Under the pieces are notes generated by a model. That model was not told the origin of the DNA. It made no database searches and saw nothing but the letters and a program-made list of their open reading frames with translations. A DNA stretch of 23,557 nucleotides from Alphaproteobacteria bacterium UBA998 (lineage in GTDB: Bacteria > Pseudomonadota > Alphaproteobacteria > Rickettsiales > UBA998), in contig DBAY01000063.1 of assembly GCA_002291925.1 (NCBI GenBank), positions 1 through 23,557 of the forward strand, given 5' to 3'. Shown here piece after piece: positions 6,724 through 14,509 of this stretch (positions within the stretch are counted from its first letter, which is position 1; each line of letters begins with the position of its first letter). A program made the translations under genes and the position numbers.

Positions 6724-7923
6724 ATGCGCTACTATCATCCCAAAGAAAAAGACGATGCCTATGTTGCTTTCCGCAGGGATCGCTCACGGTTGGCCCGTAT
6801 TATTGATGAGACACGCGGACTAAGTTACAGTGACATCTTCATGTGCGAGATCGTACCGCAAGTTATTGAGCGAACTGCGGATTTACATATATCGATGCGG
6901 CAGATGGAGCATGTAACAGCAGCCCTGCTGCATGATTTGCGGGACAGGCGCCCGGAGCTTGCCGATGAGGTCAAGCAACTACGGGCGAATATGGCGCAGT
7001 ACCTTCTGAAATTCAACAAAGTGCCGGATAGCCCCCGTATCCGGGCGTGGAGAAACGCAGAGCGTGAGTATGTCAACAGCTTCGCCCAGTTCGTTGGCTG
7101 GGTCGTGCAGCAGCCCCAAGTGATTTTTCCCAGCGAGCACCGAATTTCCGAACTTCGCAATATAGACAACGTCGTTTTGTCTTTCTCCGAAGGCGTCGGG
7201 GTCGCGGGTCAGGCGGTAAGCGATGACCCCATGAATCTCCGTTATGTGCGCGAAAGGCTAAGGGTGTTGGGTGCAACAGAGGTTGATGGACCCGAATCCC
7301 AGCGAAAAACGGACAATTCTATTATTCATTTTGCCTTCGTGGACACGCCCGAAAAAAAGTCGATGGACGTGGGCAGTTTGCAGGGTGCGTTCAAACATTG
7401 GATCAAGCCGGGCACGAAATCGGCTTTCAATGGTATGTTGCCTGCACTGGCGGAACGCATGCCGCCAGCCTCCGTCCAAATGCTTGGCAAACTTGCAATG
7501 GCAGTAACTGGTGCTCATTTGCAGCGTCAAAAAGCGCTTGGAATGCTTTCTGCTGGCAGAAACCTGGCAGAGTCGACACCTAATACTGCTTTGATACACG
7601 CTGAGTATCGCAGTGCATGGAGTGCGCTGGATAAAGAGATAAGCAGCTTTGGAGAACCGTATCAGAATGGATTGAAGTCCATTGGTTTTGAAAGAATACC
7701 AAGCATCAACAATTCGAAGGAGCAGTTTAATGCAAAGATGGAAGATTTGCGTGAGTGCATGAAAAACAAAGGTGTATTCAAGGCATACCAACGCAAGCTG
7801 GAGGGCAATCAAATGCGCCGCATGGAGCAGCGAGAAGAGCGAAGCTTGATCAACTTGATTGAACAGATCGAGAAGATTCATGACCGCTTTAGTACTATTG
7901 AGCGATCGCGAGGCCTAAGTTAA
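6724..7923 (+). CDS. Hypothetical protein, 399 residues, next to tRNA-Val
   Basis: I do not recognise this protein. It begins 37 bases after the tRNA and the frame is intact. Only a GTAGGG that touches the ATG is available as ribosome binding site, so initiation may be weak or leaderless. The protein is charged and appears largely helical, with no signal peptide or membrane segment, which suggests a cytoplasmic location. Residues about 1-120 are Arg/Glu-rich helices (DRSRLARIIDETRG, HDLRDRRPELADEVKQLRAN). The middle has a Gly/Ser stretch (SFSEGVGVAGQAV). The end (residues about 355-395) looks like a coiled coil (MRRMEQREERSLINLIEQIEKIHDRF). Base composition is visibly more AT-rich than in ispH or sseA, and there is no integrase nearby. 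It may be an acquired single-gene insert at a tRNA (inference). Confidence 0.75.
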   Translation: MRYYHPKEKDDAYVAFRRDRSRLARIIDETRGLSYSDIFMCEIVPQVIERTADLHISMRQMEHVTAALLHDLRDRRPELADEVKQLRANMAQYLLKFNKVPDSPRIRAWRNAEREYVNSFAQFVGWVVQQPQVIFPSEHRISELRNIDNVVLSFSEGVGVAGQAVSDDPMNLRYVRERLRVLGATEVDGPESQRKTDNSIIHFAFVDTPEKKSMDVGSLQGAFKHWIKPGTKSAFNGMLPALAERMPPASVQMLGKLAMAVTGAHLQRQKALGMLSAGRNLAESTPNTALIHAEYRSAWSALDKEISSFGEPYQNGLKSIGFERIPSINNSKEQFNAKMEDLRECMKNKGVFKAYQRKLEGNQMRRMEQREERSLINLIEQIEKIHDRFSTIERSRGLS

Positions 7924-7930
7924 TCTCGCC

Positions 7931-7960
7931 TAATGTAAATTATCGCATAATGTATATTAT
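7931..7960. repeat. Two 13-bp near-identical AT-rich direct repeats
   Basis: TAATGTAAATTAT (7931-7943) and TAATGTATATTAT (7948-7960) match at 12 of 13 positions and start 17 bases apart. The second also has ATAAT/ATTAT inverted ends. They lie eight bases after the orphan gene, in the only markedly AT-rich spot nearby, between convergent genes. A protein-binding site is possible but unproven. Confidence 0.5.
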
Positions 7961-8016
7961 GGAAAATAATACAGGGATGGGCGATATGGCGTTTTGTGTT
8001 GGTATTGCTTAGGTTT

Positions 8017-8877
8017 CTAGGTGATGGGAAGGTCTTTGCGGGCGCCCCACTCGGCCCAGGAGCCGTCATAGACGGCGATGTCGCGCCCCAGATGATGATG
8101 CATCGCGAGCGCCAGGATACACGCCGTCACGCCCGAGCCGCAGCTGCTGATGATGGATGCTTCGGCGTTCACGCCAGCGTTTTGCAGCGTACCTTGTAAT
8201 GCTTCGGCTTGCTTGAGCGTGCCGTCGTCATTCAGCAATGTGCCGTACGGCACGTTGAGGCTGCTCGGAATATGCCCGCTGCGCTCGCCCGCGCGTGGTT
8301 CCGGCTCGCGGCCCTGAAATCGGCCTGCGCCGCGGGCGTCCACGATCTGGCGCGTCCCGCTCCGGCTGGCCTGCAAGACATCCTCGGCATGGGCTGCCAG
8401 CGTGGGCTGGATACGGGCTTGGAACGGCTCACGTACCGGCGTGGGCGGCGTGGCGTCGCCCTGCTCCAGCGACCCGCCCTCGCGCTGCCATTTTGGCAGC
8501 CCGCCATCCATGACCGCCACACGTGGATGACCAAACACCCGAAACATCCACCACGCCCGCGCGGCGCTGAATAATCCGGCGGCATCATACACGACGACCG
8601 CGCGGCTCGCGCTCACTCCCAACGCCTCGGCGTGCCGAGCAAAACTCTCCACGCTGGGCAGCATGTGAGGATACGGGCTGTGCGTATCGGAAATGGTATC
8701 GAGATCGAAGAATCGCGCGCCCGGCAGATGTGCCCGACGGAACTCCTCGCGGGCATCTCGCCGACTACTCGGCAGATGCCAGGACGCATCGAGCAGCACC
8801 AGATTAGGATGCCCGAGATGGGTCCGCACCCACGCCGTGTCGACGACAGAGCCCGGCAGCGTCAAAGGCGATGACAT
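8017..8877 (-). CDS. sseA: 3-mercaptopyruvate sulfurtransferase (two-domain rhodanese)
   Basis: The enzyme transfers sulfur from 3-mercaptopyruvate to thiols or cyanide through a persulfide on its active-site cysteine. The 286-residue protein has two rhodanese domains. The inactive N-terminal one contains VLLDASWHLP and HLPGARFFDLD. The catalytic C-terminal one contains QIVDARGAGRF, GHIPSSLNVPY and the loop CGSGVTA with Cys246. CG(S/T)GVT is the mercaptopyruvate-specific loop, in contrast to CRKGVT in thiosulfate sulfurtransferases. No signal peptide is visible. The start lies five bases after the stop of the upstream dioxygenase-fold gene, so the two are likely co-transcribed. Confidence 0.92.
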   Translation of the reverse strand: MSSPLTLPGSVVDTAWVRTHLGHPNLVLLDASWHLPSSRRDAREEFRRAHLPGARFFDLDTISDTHSPYPHMLPSVESFARHAEALGVSASRAVVVYDAAGLFSAARAWWMFRVFGHPRVAVMDGGLPKWQREGGSLEQGDATPPTPVREPFQARIQPTLAAHAEDVLQASRSGTRQIVDARGAGRFQGREPEPRAGERSGHIPSSLNVPYGTLLNDDGTLKQAEALQGTLQNAGVNAEASIISSCGSGVTACILALAMHHHLGRDIAVYDGSWAEWGARKDLPIT

Positions 8878-8882
8878 GGCGC

Positions 8883-9548
8883 TTAGAAACGGCGGAACTT
8901 ATCGCGCCCGGCCACGGTGATGTCGTGATGCACATGCAGCGCCAGCGCACCCTGCGGCGTACTGAACGGCTCCACCTTGCCGATGACGAGCGGTTTAAGA
9001 TCTTCTGGCAGCTTTACAAAGCCGGTGTCGTCAGTATTGCGCACATCACCGGAGAAATACATAGAGGTGAATAGGTCTTTCGTATCCTCATGCGTCACGC
9101 GGAAATGCAGCTTCGGCGCGGCCCTAGCCCCCTCAATGCCGGGGAAAATCGTGTAGAAGGCAAAGCGCCCTTCCCCGTCCGTCACCGTGGCGCCCGTGCC
9201 TGCAAAGAGCGGATAAGGATTCTGGAACGCACCCGCATCGGGGTAATTGAATTTGCCCGCCATGTCAGCATTCCACATCTCCACGCGCGCATCGGCGAGC
9301 GGCACGCAGCGCTCATCAAGCACGCGGCCGGTGACATACACCAACTGCCCCGCCGCGGCCTGTGCTTTTCCTTCCGGCTGGGCGAGGTTGTTGTAGCGGG
9401 TGATGTGCTCGCGGCTCGGATAAGCGCCGGAGCGCATCGGCGGCGTCAGGCGGCAGCCGGTGGCGTAATCATCGCGTGTGAGTGCATCCTGCGCCATGGC
9501 GGTGAAGGGCCACATTAAAAGGCTGCATAACACGGCGATCCGGCGCAT
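8883..9548 (-). CDS. Exported intradiol-dioxygenase-fold protein with degenerate iron site
   Basis: The 221-residue protein has a Sec signal peptide (about residues 1-19, ending TAMAQ) and then the beta-sandwich signature of intradiol ring-cleavage dioxygenases. That signature includes VTGRVLDERCVPLADARVEMWNAD, a following GxxDGEGRFAFYTIFPG block and PKLHFRV. Active enzymes bind Fe(III) with two Tyr and two His. By my manual alignment to the protocatechuate and catechol dioxygenase motifs, the first Tyr is F100, the second Tyr is missing (the block reads PGIEGARAAP), and the first His is K146. Only H148 remains. Ring cleavage is therefore doubtful; a binding or structural role in the periplasm is an alternative. 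AGGAG lies eight bases before the ATG. sseA follows directly. Confidence 0.75.
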   Translation of the reverse strand: MRRIAVLCSLLMWPFTAMAQDALTRDDYATGCRLTPPMRSGAYPSREHITRYNNLAQPEGKAQAAAGQLVYVTGRVLDERCVPLADARVEMWNADMAGKFNYPDAGAFQNPYPLFAGTGATVTDGEGRFAFYTIFPGIEGARAAPKLHFRVTHEDTKDLFTSMYFSGDVRNTDDTGFVKLPEDLKPLVIGKVEPFSTPQGALALHVHHDITVAGRDKFRRF

Positions 9549-9621
9549 GAAAACTCTCCTGCTTTTCCGGCAGAATACGCCTACGCCCTCGCCCTGACAA
9601 GTGCTTAGCCCTCGCTCGGCC

Positions 9622-9638
9622 CGGCCTGTGACAGGCCG
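9622..9638. repeat. Short perfect hairpin in divergent intergenic region
   Basis: CGGCCTG and CAGGCCG form a seven-base-pair stem around the loop TGA, between the starts of the dioxygenase-fold gene and the divergent permease. No T-run follows on either side, so it does not look like a terminator. It may be an operator or chance. The rest of 9549-9684 shows no convincing promoter. Confidence 0.4.
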
Positions 9639-9684
9639 TCGGAAAGCGTTTGCGTGGCGGCGGCTTCTGTCCTAGCGTGCGCGC

Positions 9685-11313
9685 ATGCGTGCCCTTCCTA
9701 CACGGCGAAACTCGTTGCTGCTTCTGGTTCTGACGCCGGTGCTGTTCCCGTTCGTCACCCTGCTCTATGCCTGGGCGCAGCCATTGCCAGACGCTGCACC
9801 CTTTGCGTGGGCGCAGGCGGTGGAGTATGGCGCCAATTCGCTCTGGCTGGTGCTGTGGGTGCTGTTCATCGCCCTGCCCATCGGCTGCGGATGCGCGTGG
9901 TTGACGACCCGCCGCGAGTTTCCGCTGCGCCGCTGGCTGGATATCGGCCTCACCTTGCCGCTCGCCATTCCGGCTTACCTGCTGGCGATTGTCTATGGGC
10001 AACTCTTCAGCAGCAGCGGCCCGTTGCAACGCTTCATCCGCGAGCAGTGGACGCTGCAATATGGCGATTACTGGTTCCCGGTCATGCGCAGTCCCGGTGG
10101 CGCGGCCTTTGTGCTGGCCATGGCGCTGTTTCCCTATGCGTACCTGCTCTGCCGCGCGGCGCTGATGTCGCAAGGGGCGTCCATGCTGGAGTCCGCGCGC
10201 CTGCTGGGAGCGAATTCCGGCGCAGCGTTCTTGCGCGTGACGCTGCCGATGCTCCGCCCGGCGCTGGCGGGTGCGGGCGCGTTGATTGCGATGGAAACGC
10301 TGGCGGATTTTGGTGTCGTGTCGCTCTACGCTTCACCGACATTCACCACGGGAATCTACCGCACCATGTTCGGGCTGGGTGATCATGTCATGGCCATCCG
10401 GCTGGGTGGGCTACTGCTGGTGCTGGTCGCACTGCCGCTCTGGTATGAGCGCCGTTCGCGAGCAGGGGCATATCACGCGCTGCGCACCGCTGACCGACCT
10501 CCTCTGCGCCTACCGCTTCAAGGGTTCCACGCTGCCTTCGCGTTGGTGGCCTGTGCCCTACCCTGCGTACTCGGTTTCGTGCTTCCGGTTGTTGTCTTGG
10601 TGCACTGGTCGCTGGCGTTCACTTCTTTCTGGCAGGATACACTGACATGGCAGGCCGCTTGGCATTCGCTGCTGACCGGTGTGGCCGTGGCGGGGCTGGT
10701 AACGTTGCTAGCGGTGCTGATAGTCTATGCGTTGCGCCAGGGCCGCCAGCCGCTGCTGCGCGGCATGACACGTCTGCTGGAGCTTGGCTATGGGCTGCCC
10801 GGCATCGTCATCGCGGTAAGCATCATGCTGCCGCTGATTACGTTTGATCGCTGGTTCTCCCGGCAATGGTCGGAGTGGACGGGCGAAACGCAAGGCCTGC
10901 TGCTGACCGGTACCATCGGGGCTATCATACTCGCCTGCACCATTCGCTTCATGGCGCTCGGCATGCAGACGGTGCAGGCCGGAATGCAGGGCCTCCCCCC
11001 TGCCCTTGACATGGCCTCGCGCAGTCTCGGTATTGGCGGGATGCGGCTACTGTGGCGGGTACATCTTCCCATCCTGATGCCCTCGCTCATGGTGTCGCTG
11101 CTCATCGTGTTTGTCGATACGGTCAAGGAACTACCCGCGACCTATCTGCTGCGCCCGTTCAATTTCGACACGCTCGCCATTCGCGCCTTCGAGCTGGCCT
11201 CCGATGAGAAATACTACGAAGCCGCCCCCTCCTGCCTCATGCTGATTACTGCCGGGGTGCTGGCGATGATGGTGTTGCAGCGGTTTGCGGGTAGGGCGAG
11301 CGAGGGGCGGTAG
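9685..11313 (+). CDS. Fe(III)-type ABC transporter permease (FbpB/AfuB-like)
   Basis: The 542-residue inner-membrane protein has about twelve hydrophobic helices arranged as two fused permease halves, as in FbpB/AfuB/SfuB of ferric iron uptake. Each half has an EAA-type loop that docks the ATPase: ESARLLGANSGAAFLRVTLP in the first and DMASRSLGIGGMRLLWRVHLP in the second. The C-terminal block FVDTVKELPATYLLRPFNFDTLA is characteristic of the iron branch. No ATPase or periplasmic binding-protein gene is adjacent, which is unusual because these are normally in one operon. No clear Shine-Dalgarno precedes the ATG, so the start is less certain. The substrate is inferred from family resemblance only. 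Confidence 0.88.
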   Translation: MRALPTRRNSLLLLVLTPVLFPFVTLLYAWAQPLPDAAPFAWAQAVEYGANSLWLVLWVLFIALPIGCGCAWLTTRREFPLRRWLDIGLTLPLAIPAYLLAIVYGQLFSSSGPLQRFIREQWTLQYGDYWFPVMRSPGGAAFVLAMALFPYAYLLCRAALMSQGASMLESARLLGANSGAAFLRVTLPMLRPALAGAGALIAMETLADFGVVSLYASPTFTTGIYRTMFGLGDHVMAIRLGGLLLVLVALPLWYERRSRAGAYHALRTADRPPLRLPLQGFHAAFALVACALPCVLGFVLPVVVLVHWSLAFTSFWQDTLTWQAAWHSLLTGVAVAGLVTLLAVLIVYALRQGRQPLLRGMTRLLELGYGLPGIVIAVSIMLPLITFDRWFSRQWSEWTGETQGLLLTGTIGAIILACTIRFMALGMQTVQAGMQGLPPALDMASRSLGIGGMRLLWRVHLPILMPSLMVSLLIVFVDTVKELPATYLLRPFNFDTLAIRAFELASDEKYYEAAPSCLMLITAGVLAMMVLQRFAGRASEGR

Positions 11314-11318
11314 CTTAT

Positions 11319-11389
11319 TGTCACCCTGCACTTAGTACGCGGAATCTCCTCGTGTGGCAGGGAGACCCTGCAACAAGTGCGGGGTGACA
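11319..11389. repeat. Inverted repeat, 15-bp arms, behind the permease gene
   Basis: TGTCACCCTGCACTT (11319-11333) is the near-perfect reverse complement of AAGTGCGGGGTGACA (11375-11389), with one mismatch. Between the arms there is a further CAGGG-AGA-CCCTG hairpin. It lies six bases after the permease stop and could end both convergent transcripts, but no T-run follows. The TGTC...GACA ends resemble those of the other palindromes in this window. Confidence 0.7.
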
Positions 11390-11400
11390 TACCTTATGAT

Positions 11401-11489
11401 GTCGTCATTCCGGGACGCGTAAGCGTGCCCGGAATCTCCTCGCGTGACGAAGAAGATCCTGCGCAGGCTACGCCTCGCAGGATGACGAC
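11401..11489. repeat. Composite palindromic element of 89 bp
   Basis: Outer arms GTCGTCAT (11401-11408) and ATGACGAC (11482-11489) enclose two hairpins. The first is ATTCCGGG/CCCGGAAT (11407-11414 with 11428-11435). The second is ATCCTGCG/CGCAGGAT (11456-11463 with 11476-11483). This cross-shaped layout and the GTCATTCC start are typical of dispersed palindromic repeats in alphaproteobacterial intergenic DNA. No coding potential is seen. Confidence 0.75.
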
Positions 11490-11515
11490 TTACAACTTAG
11501 TTAGTCGAGCGCAGC

Positions 11516-11552
11516 AGGCGTGAGTCAGCCATGAGCTGGCGAAGCCACGCCT
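11516..11552. repeat. Hairpin with AGGCGTG/CACGCCT arms
   Basis: AGGCGTG (11516-11522) pairs with CACGCCT (11546-11552), and an inner GCCA/TGGC (11528-11531 with 11537-11540) extends the stem. It lies downstream of polA in a gene-free stretch. It may belong to the same repeat cluster. Confidence 0.5.
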
Positions 11553-11574
11553 ATTGCGGAGGCCAGCAGGGCGT

Positions 11575-11608
11575 AGCAGGGGCAAACATAAAACCAGCAG
11601 GGGCAAAC
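11575..11608. repeat. Two exact 13-bp direct repeats, period 21
   Basis: AGCAGGGGCAAAC occurs at 11575-11587 and again at 11596-11608, just beyond the polA stop codon. A third, partial AGCAGG lies just upstream. Polymerase slippage or a small decayed repeat would explain it. Together with the three inverted repeats, this accounts for nearly all of the 304-base gap 11314-11617. Confidence 0.7.
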
Positions 11609-11617
11609 CAACAACCA

Positions 11618-14503
11618 CTAATGAATCTCGCCCCAGTGATGACCGATGCCCATTTCGGCCTCTAAGGGAACGGAAAGCTGCGCTGCCTGCTCCATCGCGC
11701 GTTTGATTTTTGGGCAGAGGACTTCCTCCTCGCCCTCGGCGATTTCGAAGACGAGTTCGTCATGCACCTGTAGCAGCATGCGGGATTTCCAGTTCTCCTC
11801 GCGCAGCATGCGGTCGATGGAAATCATGGCGCGCTTGATGATGTCCGCCGCGCTGCCCTGAATGGGCGCGTTGATGGCAGCGCGTTCGGAGAACTGGCGG
11901 ATGCCCGCGTTGCGGTCGTTGATGCCGCGGATATGACAGCGGCGGCCCCACAGCGTGCGCACGAAACCCTGCGCCCGCGCCTCGGCCTTGGCGCGCTCCA
12001 TGTATTCCTTAATACCAGGATATTGCTGGAAGTAGAGCGCGATATAGCGTGCCGCCTCGTCTCGCGGGATGCCAAGCCGTACCGCAAGCCCATGCGCGGA
12101 GATACCGTAGATGATGCCGAAATTGATGGTCTTCGCCTGCCGCCGCAATCCGGGATCGACCTGGTCAATTGGTACGCCGAACATCTGGCTCGCGGTGGCG
12201 GCGTGAATATCGCGCTTGTTGCTGAAGGCTTCTTTCAGCGGCGCAATATCGGCCATATGCGCCAGCAGTCGCAGCTCAATCTGCGAATAGTCGGCGGAGA
12301 GCAGTTTGTAGCCCTTGTCGGAGACAAAGGCATCGCGGATGCGCTTGCCCTGCCGCGTGCGGATGGGAATGTTCTGCAAGTTGGGGTCTGACGAACTGAG
12401 CCTGCCCGTTGACGTCACCGCGAGCGAGAAATTGGTGTGCACGCGCTTGGTGCGTGGGTGCATTTGCGTCATCAGCGCATCAGTGTAGGTGCTGCGCAGC
12501 TTAGTCAGCTGACGCCACTCGAGCACTTTCGCGGGGAAGGCGTGCCCTTGCTCGGCCATTTCTTCCAGAATCTGCGCGCCCGTCGCGTAGGCACCAGATT
12601 TTTTGGAGAGCTTTCCGCTGCCGAGCTTCAACTCATCAAACAGGATTTCTCCCAGCTGCTTCGGCGAGCCGATGGTGAACTCGCGGCCCGCGAGCGCGAA
12701 GATTTCCTGCTCCAGCGCCGTGATATCGCGGCTGAATTCTTCCGAGAGCGTACGCAGCACATCGACATCCACCTTGATGCCGTGCGCTTCCATGCAGGCG
12801 ATTACCGTCACCAGCGGACGCTCCAGCTCCTCATAGAGTGCCAGCATCCGCTCGGCGATGAGGCACAGCTTCAGCACGCGATGCAGGCGCAGCGTGATGT
12901 CGGCATCTTCGGCGGCGTAGCGGCAGGCGGCTTCCATCTCTACCATGTCGAAGGTGACGCGCTTGCGCCCCGTTCCCGTGACCTCATCATAGGACACAGG
13001 TTTGATGCCCAAGTGCATCTCCGAAAGCTCATCCATCCCCTGATTATGCAGGCCAGCGGAGAGGCAGTAGGAGATGAGCATGGTGTCTTCCACCGGCGCG
13101 ATATGAATGCCGAACTGCTGCATGATGATCATGTCATACTTGATATTGTGACCGATCTTCAGCACGCCCGGATGCTCCAGCAGCGGCTTCATCAACTGCA
13201 CCGCTTCCTCGGCGGTCAGCTGCCCTGCACAGCGCGAGACGGCAGGCGCAAAGAGGTCATTCTGGCTGCCGCTATTGCCTGCCGTCTTATGATTCAGCGG
13301 CACATAGCACGCATGCCCCGGCTCGATGCAGAGCGAGAAGCCCACAAGATTGGCGCGTGTGGCATCGAGTGAATCCGTCTCCGTATCGAACGCCACCTGC
13401 CCTGCCGCCAACCCTCTCTGGATCCATGTCTTCAAGCTCTCGGCATCGCGCACCAGCTCATAGCGGGTTTCCTTCACTACGGGCGGCGCAGGATAAGCCC
13501 TCCCCTGCAAGCGGGGGAGGGTTTGGGTGGGGGTGCCCTCTGCGGAAGCAAGGGGCATGGAAGTGGCACCCCCCTCTAAATCTCCCCCCGCCAGCGGGGG
13601 GAGACTCACATGCGCAGGTATTACCCCATGACGTTTCTGGAAACGCCCGACCAGCGAGCTGAAGTCCTGCTCCTGCAAGAAGCGTACGAATTTCTCGCCA
13701 TCTACCGGCCGTCGCGTCAGCGCATCGAGCGGCGGCAGATCGCAGCATTCAGTGTTCAGCGTCACCAATTGCTTGGAGATGCGCGCCTGATCGGCGTGCT
13801 GGATAATCATCTCGCGCCGCTTGGGCTGTGAAATCTCTTCGGCCCGCTCCAGTAGCGTCTCCAGGGAGCCGAACTGACGGATTAGCTCCGCCGCCGTCTT
13901 CGGGCCGATGCCCGGCACGCCCGGCACGTGATCCACCGAATCGCCGATCAGCGCCTGCACGTCGATGACCTTCTCCGGCCCGACGCCGAATTTCTCCATC
14001 ACGTCATCCGCGCCGATGGGCTTGTTCTTCATCGCGTCGAACATGGTGACGCCCGGCTGGATAAGCTGCATCAGATCCTTGTCGGAGGAAACAATGATCA
14101 CCTCCATCCCCTGCGCCCGCGCCTGCTTCACGTAGGAGGCGATGACGTCATCCGCCTCGAAGCCGGAGAGTTCCACCACGCTCAGATTCATCGCCTCGGT
14201 GGCGAGGCGCACCAGCGGGAATTGCGGAATCAGGTCATCTGGCGCCGGTGGGCGGTTGGCCTTGTAGTCGGCATAGATGTCATGGCGGAAATTCCGGCGG
14301 TCCGCATCGAAGATGGCGGCGATATGCGAGGCGTGGGTTTCCTCCAGCAGCTTGGTGAGAATGTTCACATACCCGTAAACCGCGCCCACCGGCGTGCCGT
14401 CGCGGCGGGTGAGCGGCGGCAGCTTGTGATAGGCCCGGAAGATGAACCCCGAGGCATCAATGAGAACAAGGCGCGGAGAATCCGCTTGCGTATTAATTGA
14501 CAT
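11618..14503 (-). CDS. polA: DNA polymerase I (5' nuclease, 3'-5' exonuclease, polymerase)
   Basis: Pol I removes RNA primers and fills gaps in lagging-strand synthesis and repair. The N-terminal 5' nuclease begins LVLIDASGFIFRAYH, with FEADDVIASY and VPGIGPKTA. The proofreading domain is intact: FDTETDSL (Exo I), GHNIKYDMI (Exo II) and YAAEDADITLRL (Exo III). Polymerase motifs are DYSQIELRLLAH (A), RRQAKTINFGIIYG (B) and VHDELVFE (C). About 37 extra residues (300-336) encoded by a palindromic repeat sit in the linker between the nuclease and proofreading domains. I chose the second ATG (MSINTQAD, 961 residues) because a promoter places the transcript start at that codon. An upstream ATG at 14521 would add six residues. 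A divergent esterase gene lies 50 bases away. Confidence 0.96.
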   Translation of the reverse strand: MSINTQADSPRLVLIDASGFIFRAYHKLPPLTRRDGTPVGAVYGYVNILTKLLEETHASHIAAIFDADRRNFRHDIYADYKANRPPAPDDLIPQFPLVRLATEAMNLSVVELSGFEADDVIASYVKQARAQGMEVIIVSSDKDLMQLIQPGVTMFDAMKNKPIGADDVMEKFGVGPEKVIDVQALIGDSVDHVPGVPGIGPKTAAELIRQFGSLETLLERAEEISQPKRREMIIQHADQARISKQLVTLNTECCDLPPLDALTRRPVDGEKFVRFLQEQDFSSLVGRFQKRHGVIPAHVSLPPLAGGDLEGGATSMPLASAEGTPTQTLPRLQGRAYPAPPVVKETRYELVRDAESLKTWIQRGLAAGQVAFDTETDSLDATRANLVGFSLCIEPGHACYVPLNHKTAGNSGSQNDLFAPAVSRCAGQLTAEEAVQLMKPLLEHPGVLKIGHNIKYDMIIMQQFGIHIAPVEDTMLISYCLSAGLHNQGMDELSEMHLGIKPVSYDEVTGTGRKRVTFDMVEMEAACRYAAEDADITLRLHRVLKLCLIAERMLALYEELERPLVTVIACMEAHGIKVDVDVLRTLSEEFSRDITALEQEIFALAGREFTIGSPKQLGEILFDELKLGSGKLSKKSGAYATGAQILEEMAEQGHAFPAKVLEWRQLTKLRSTYTDALMTQMHPRTKRVHTNFSLAVTSTGRLSSSDPNLQNIPIRTRQGKRIRDAFVSDKGYKLLSADYSQIELRLLAHMADIAPLKEAFSNKRDIHAATASQMFGVPIDQVDPGLRRQAKTINFGIIYGISAHGLAVRLGIPRDEAARYIALYFQQYPGIKEYMERAKAEARAQGFVRTLWGRRCHIRGINDRNAGIRQFSERAAINAPIQGSAADIIKRAMISIDRMLREENWKSRMLLQVHDELVFEIAEGEEEVLCPKIKRAMEQAAQLSVPLEAEMGIGHHWGEIH
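13498..13604. repeat. Palindromic repeat translated in frame inside polA
   Basis: This 107-bp element has three inverted-repeat pairs. CCCTCCCC/GGGGAGGG lies at 13498-13505 with 13514-13521. A 16-base arm pair lies at 13522-13537 with 13565-13580. TCTCCCCCCG/CGGGGGGAGA lies at 13581-13590 with 13595-13604. On the polA strand it encodes a Pro/Leu/Gly-rich segment (SLPPLAGGDLEGG ... TPTQTLPRLQG). Peptides of this style are produced when the widespread CCCTCCCC-type repeats are translated. It lies between two folded domains, where extra residues are tolerated, and does not break the frame. This parallels the Rickettsia palindromic elements found within genes. Confidence 0.85.
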
Positions 14504-14509
14504 ACGCGG

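Noticed and set aside
6610..7960. Integrated element with att sites at tRNA-Val
   Set aside because: I found no copy of the tRNA 3' end behind the orphan gene and no integrase, so a classical site-specific island is not supported.
7931..7960. Replication origin iterons
   Set aside because: Only two short repeats, no initiator gene and no DnaA-box cluster.
11314..11617. CRISPR array or small RNA gene
   Set aside because: The repeats are inverted arms of different sequence, not regularly spaced identical units, and no promoter with terminator frames an RNA gene.
12437..13372. Long open frame on the plus strand, 311 codons, opposite polA
   Set aside because: polA is unambiguous here, with all exonuclease motifs. 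The opposite frame is a by-product of high GC codon usage.
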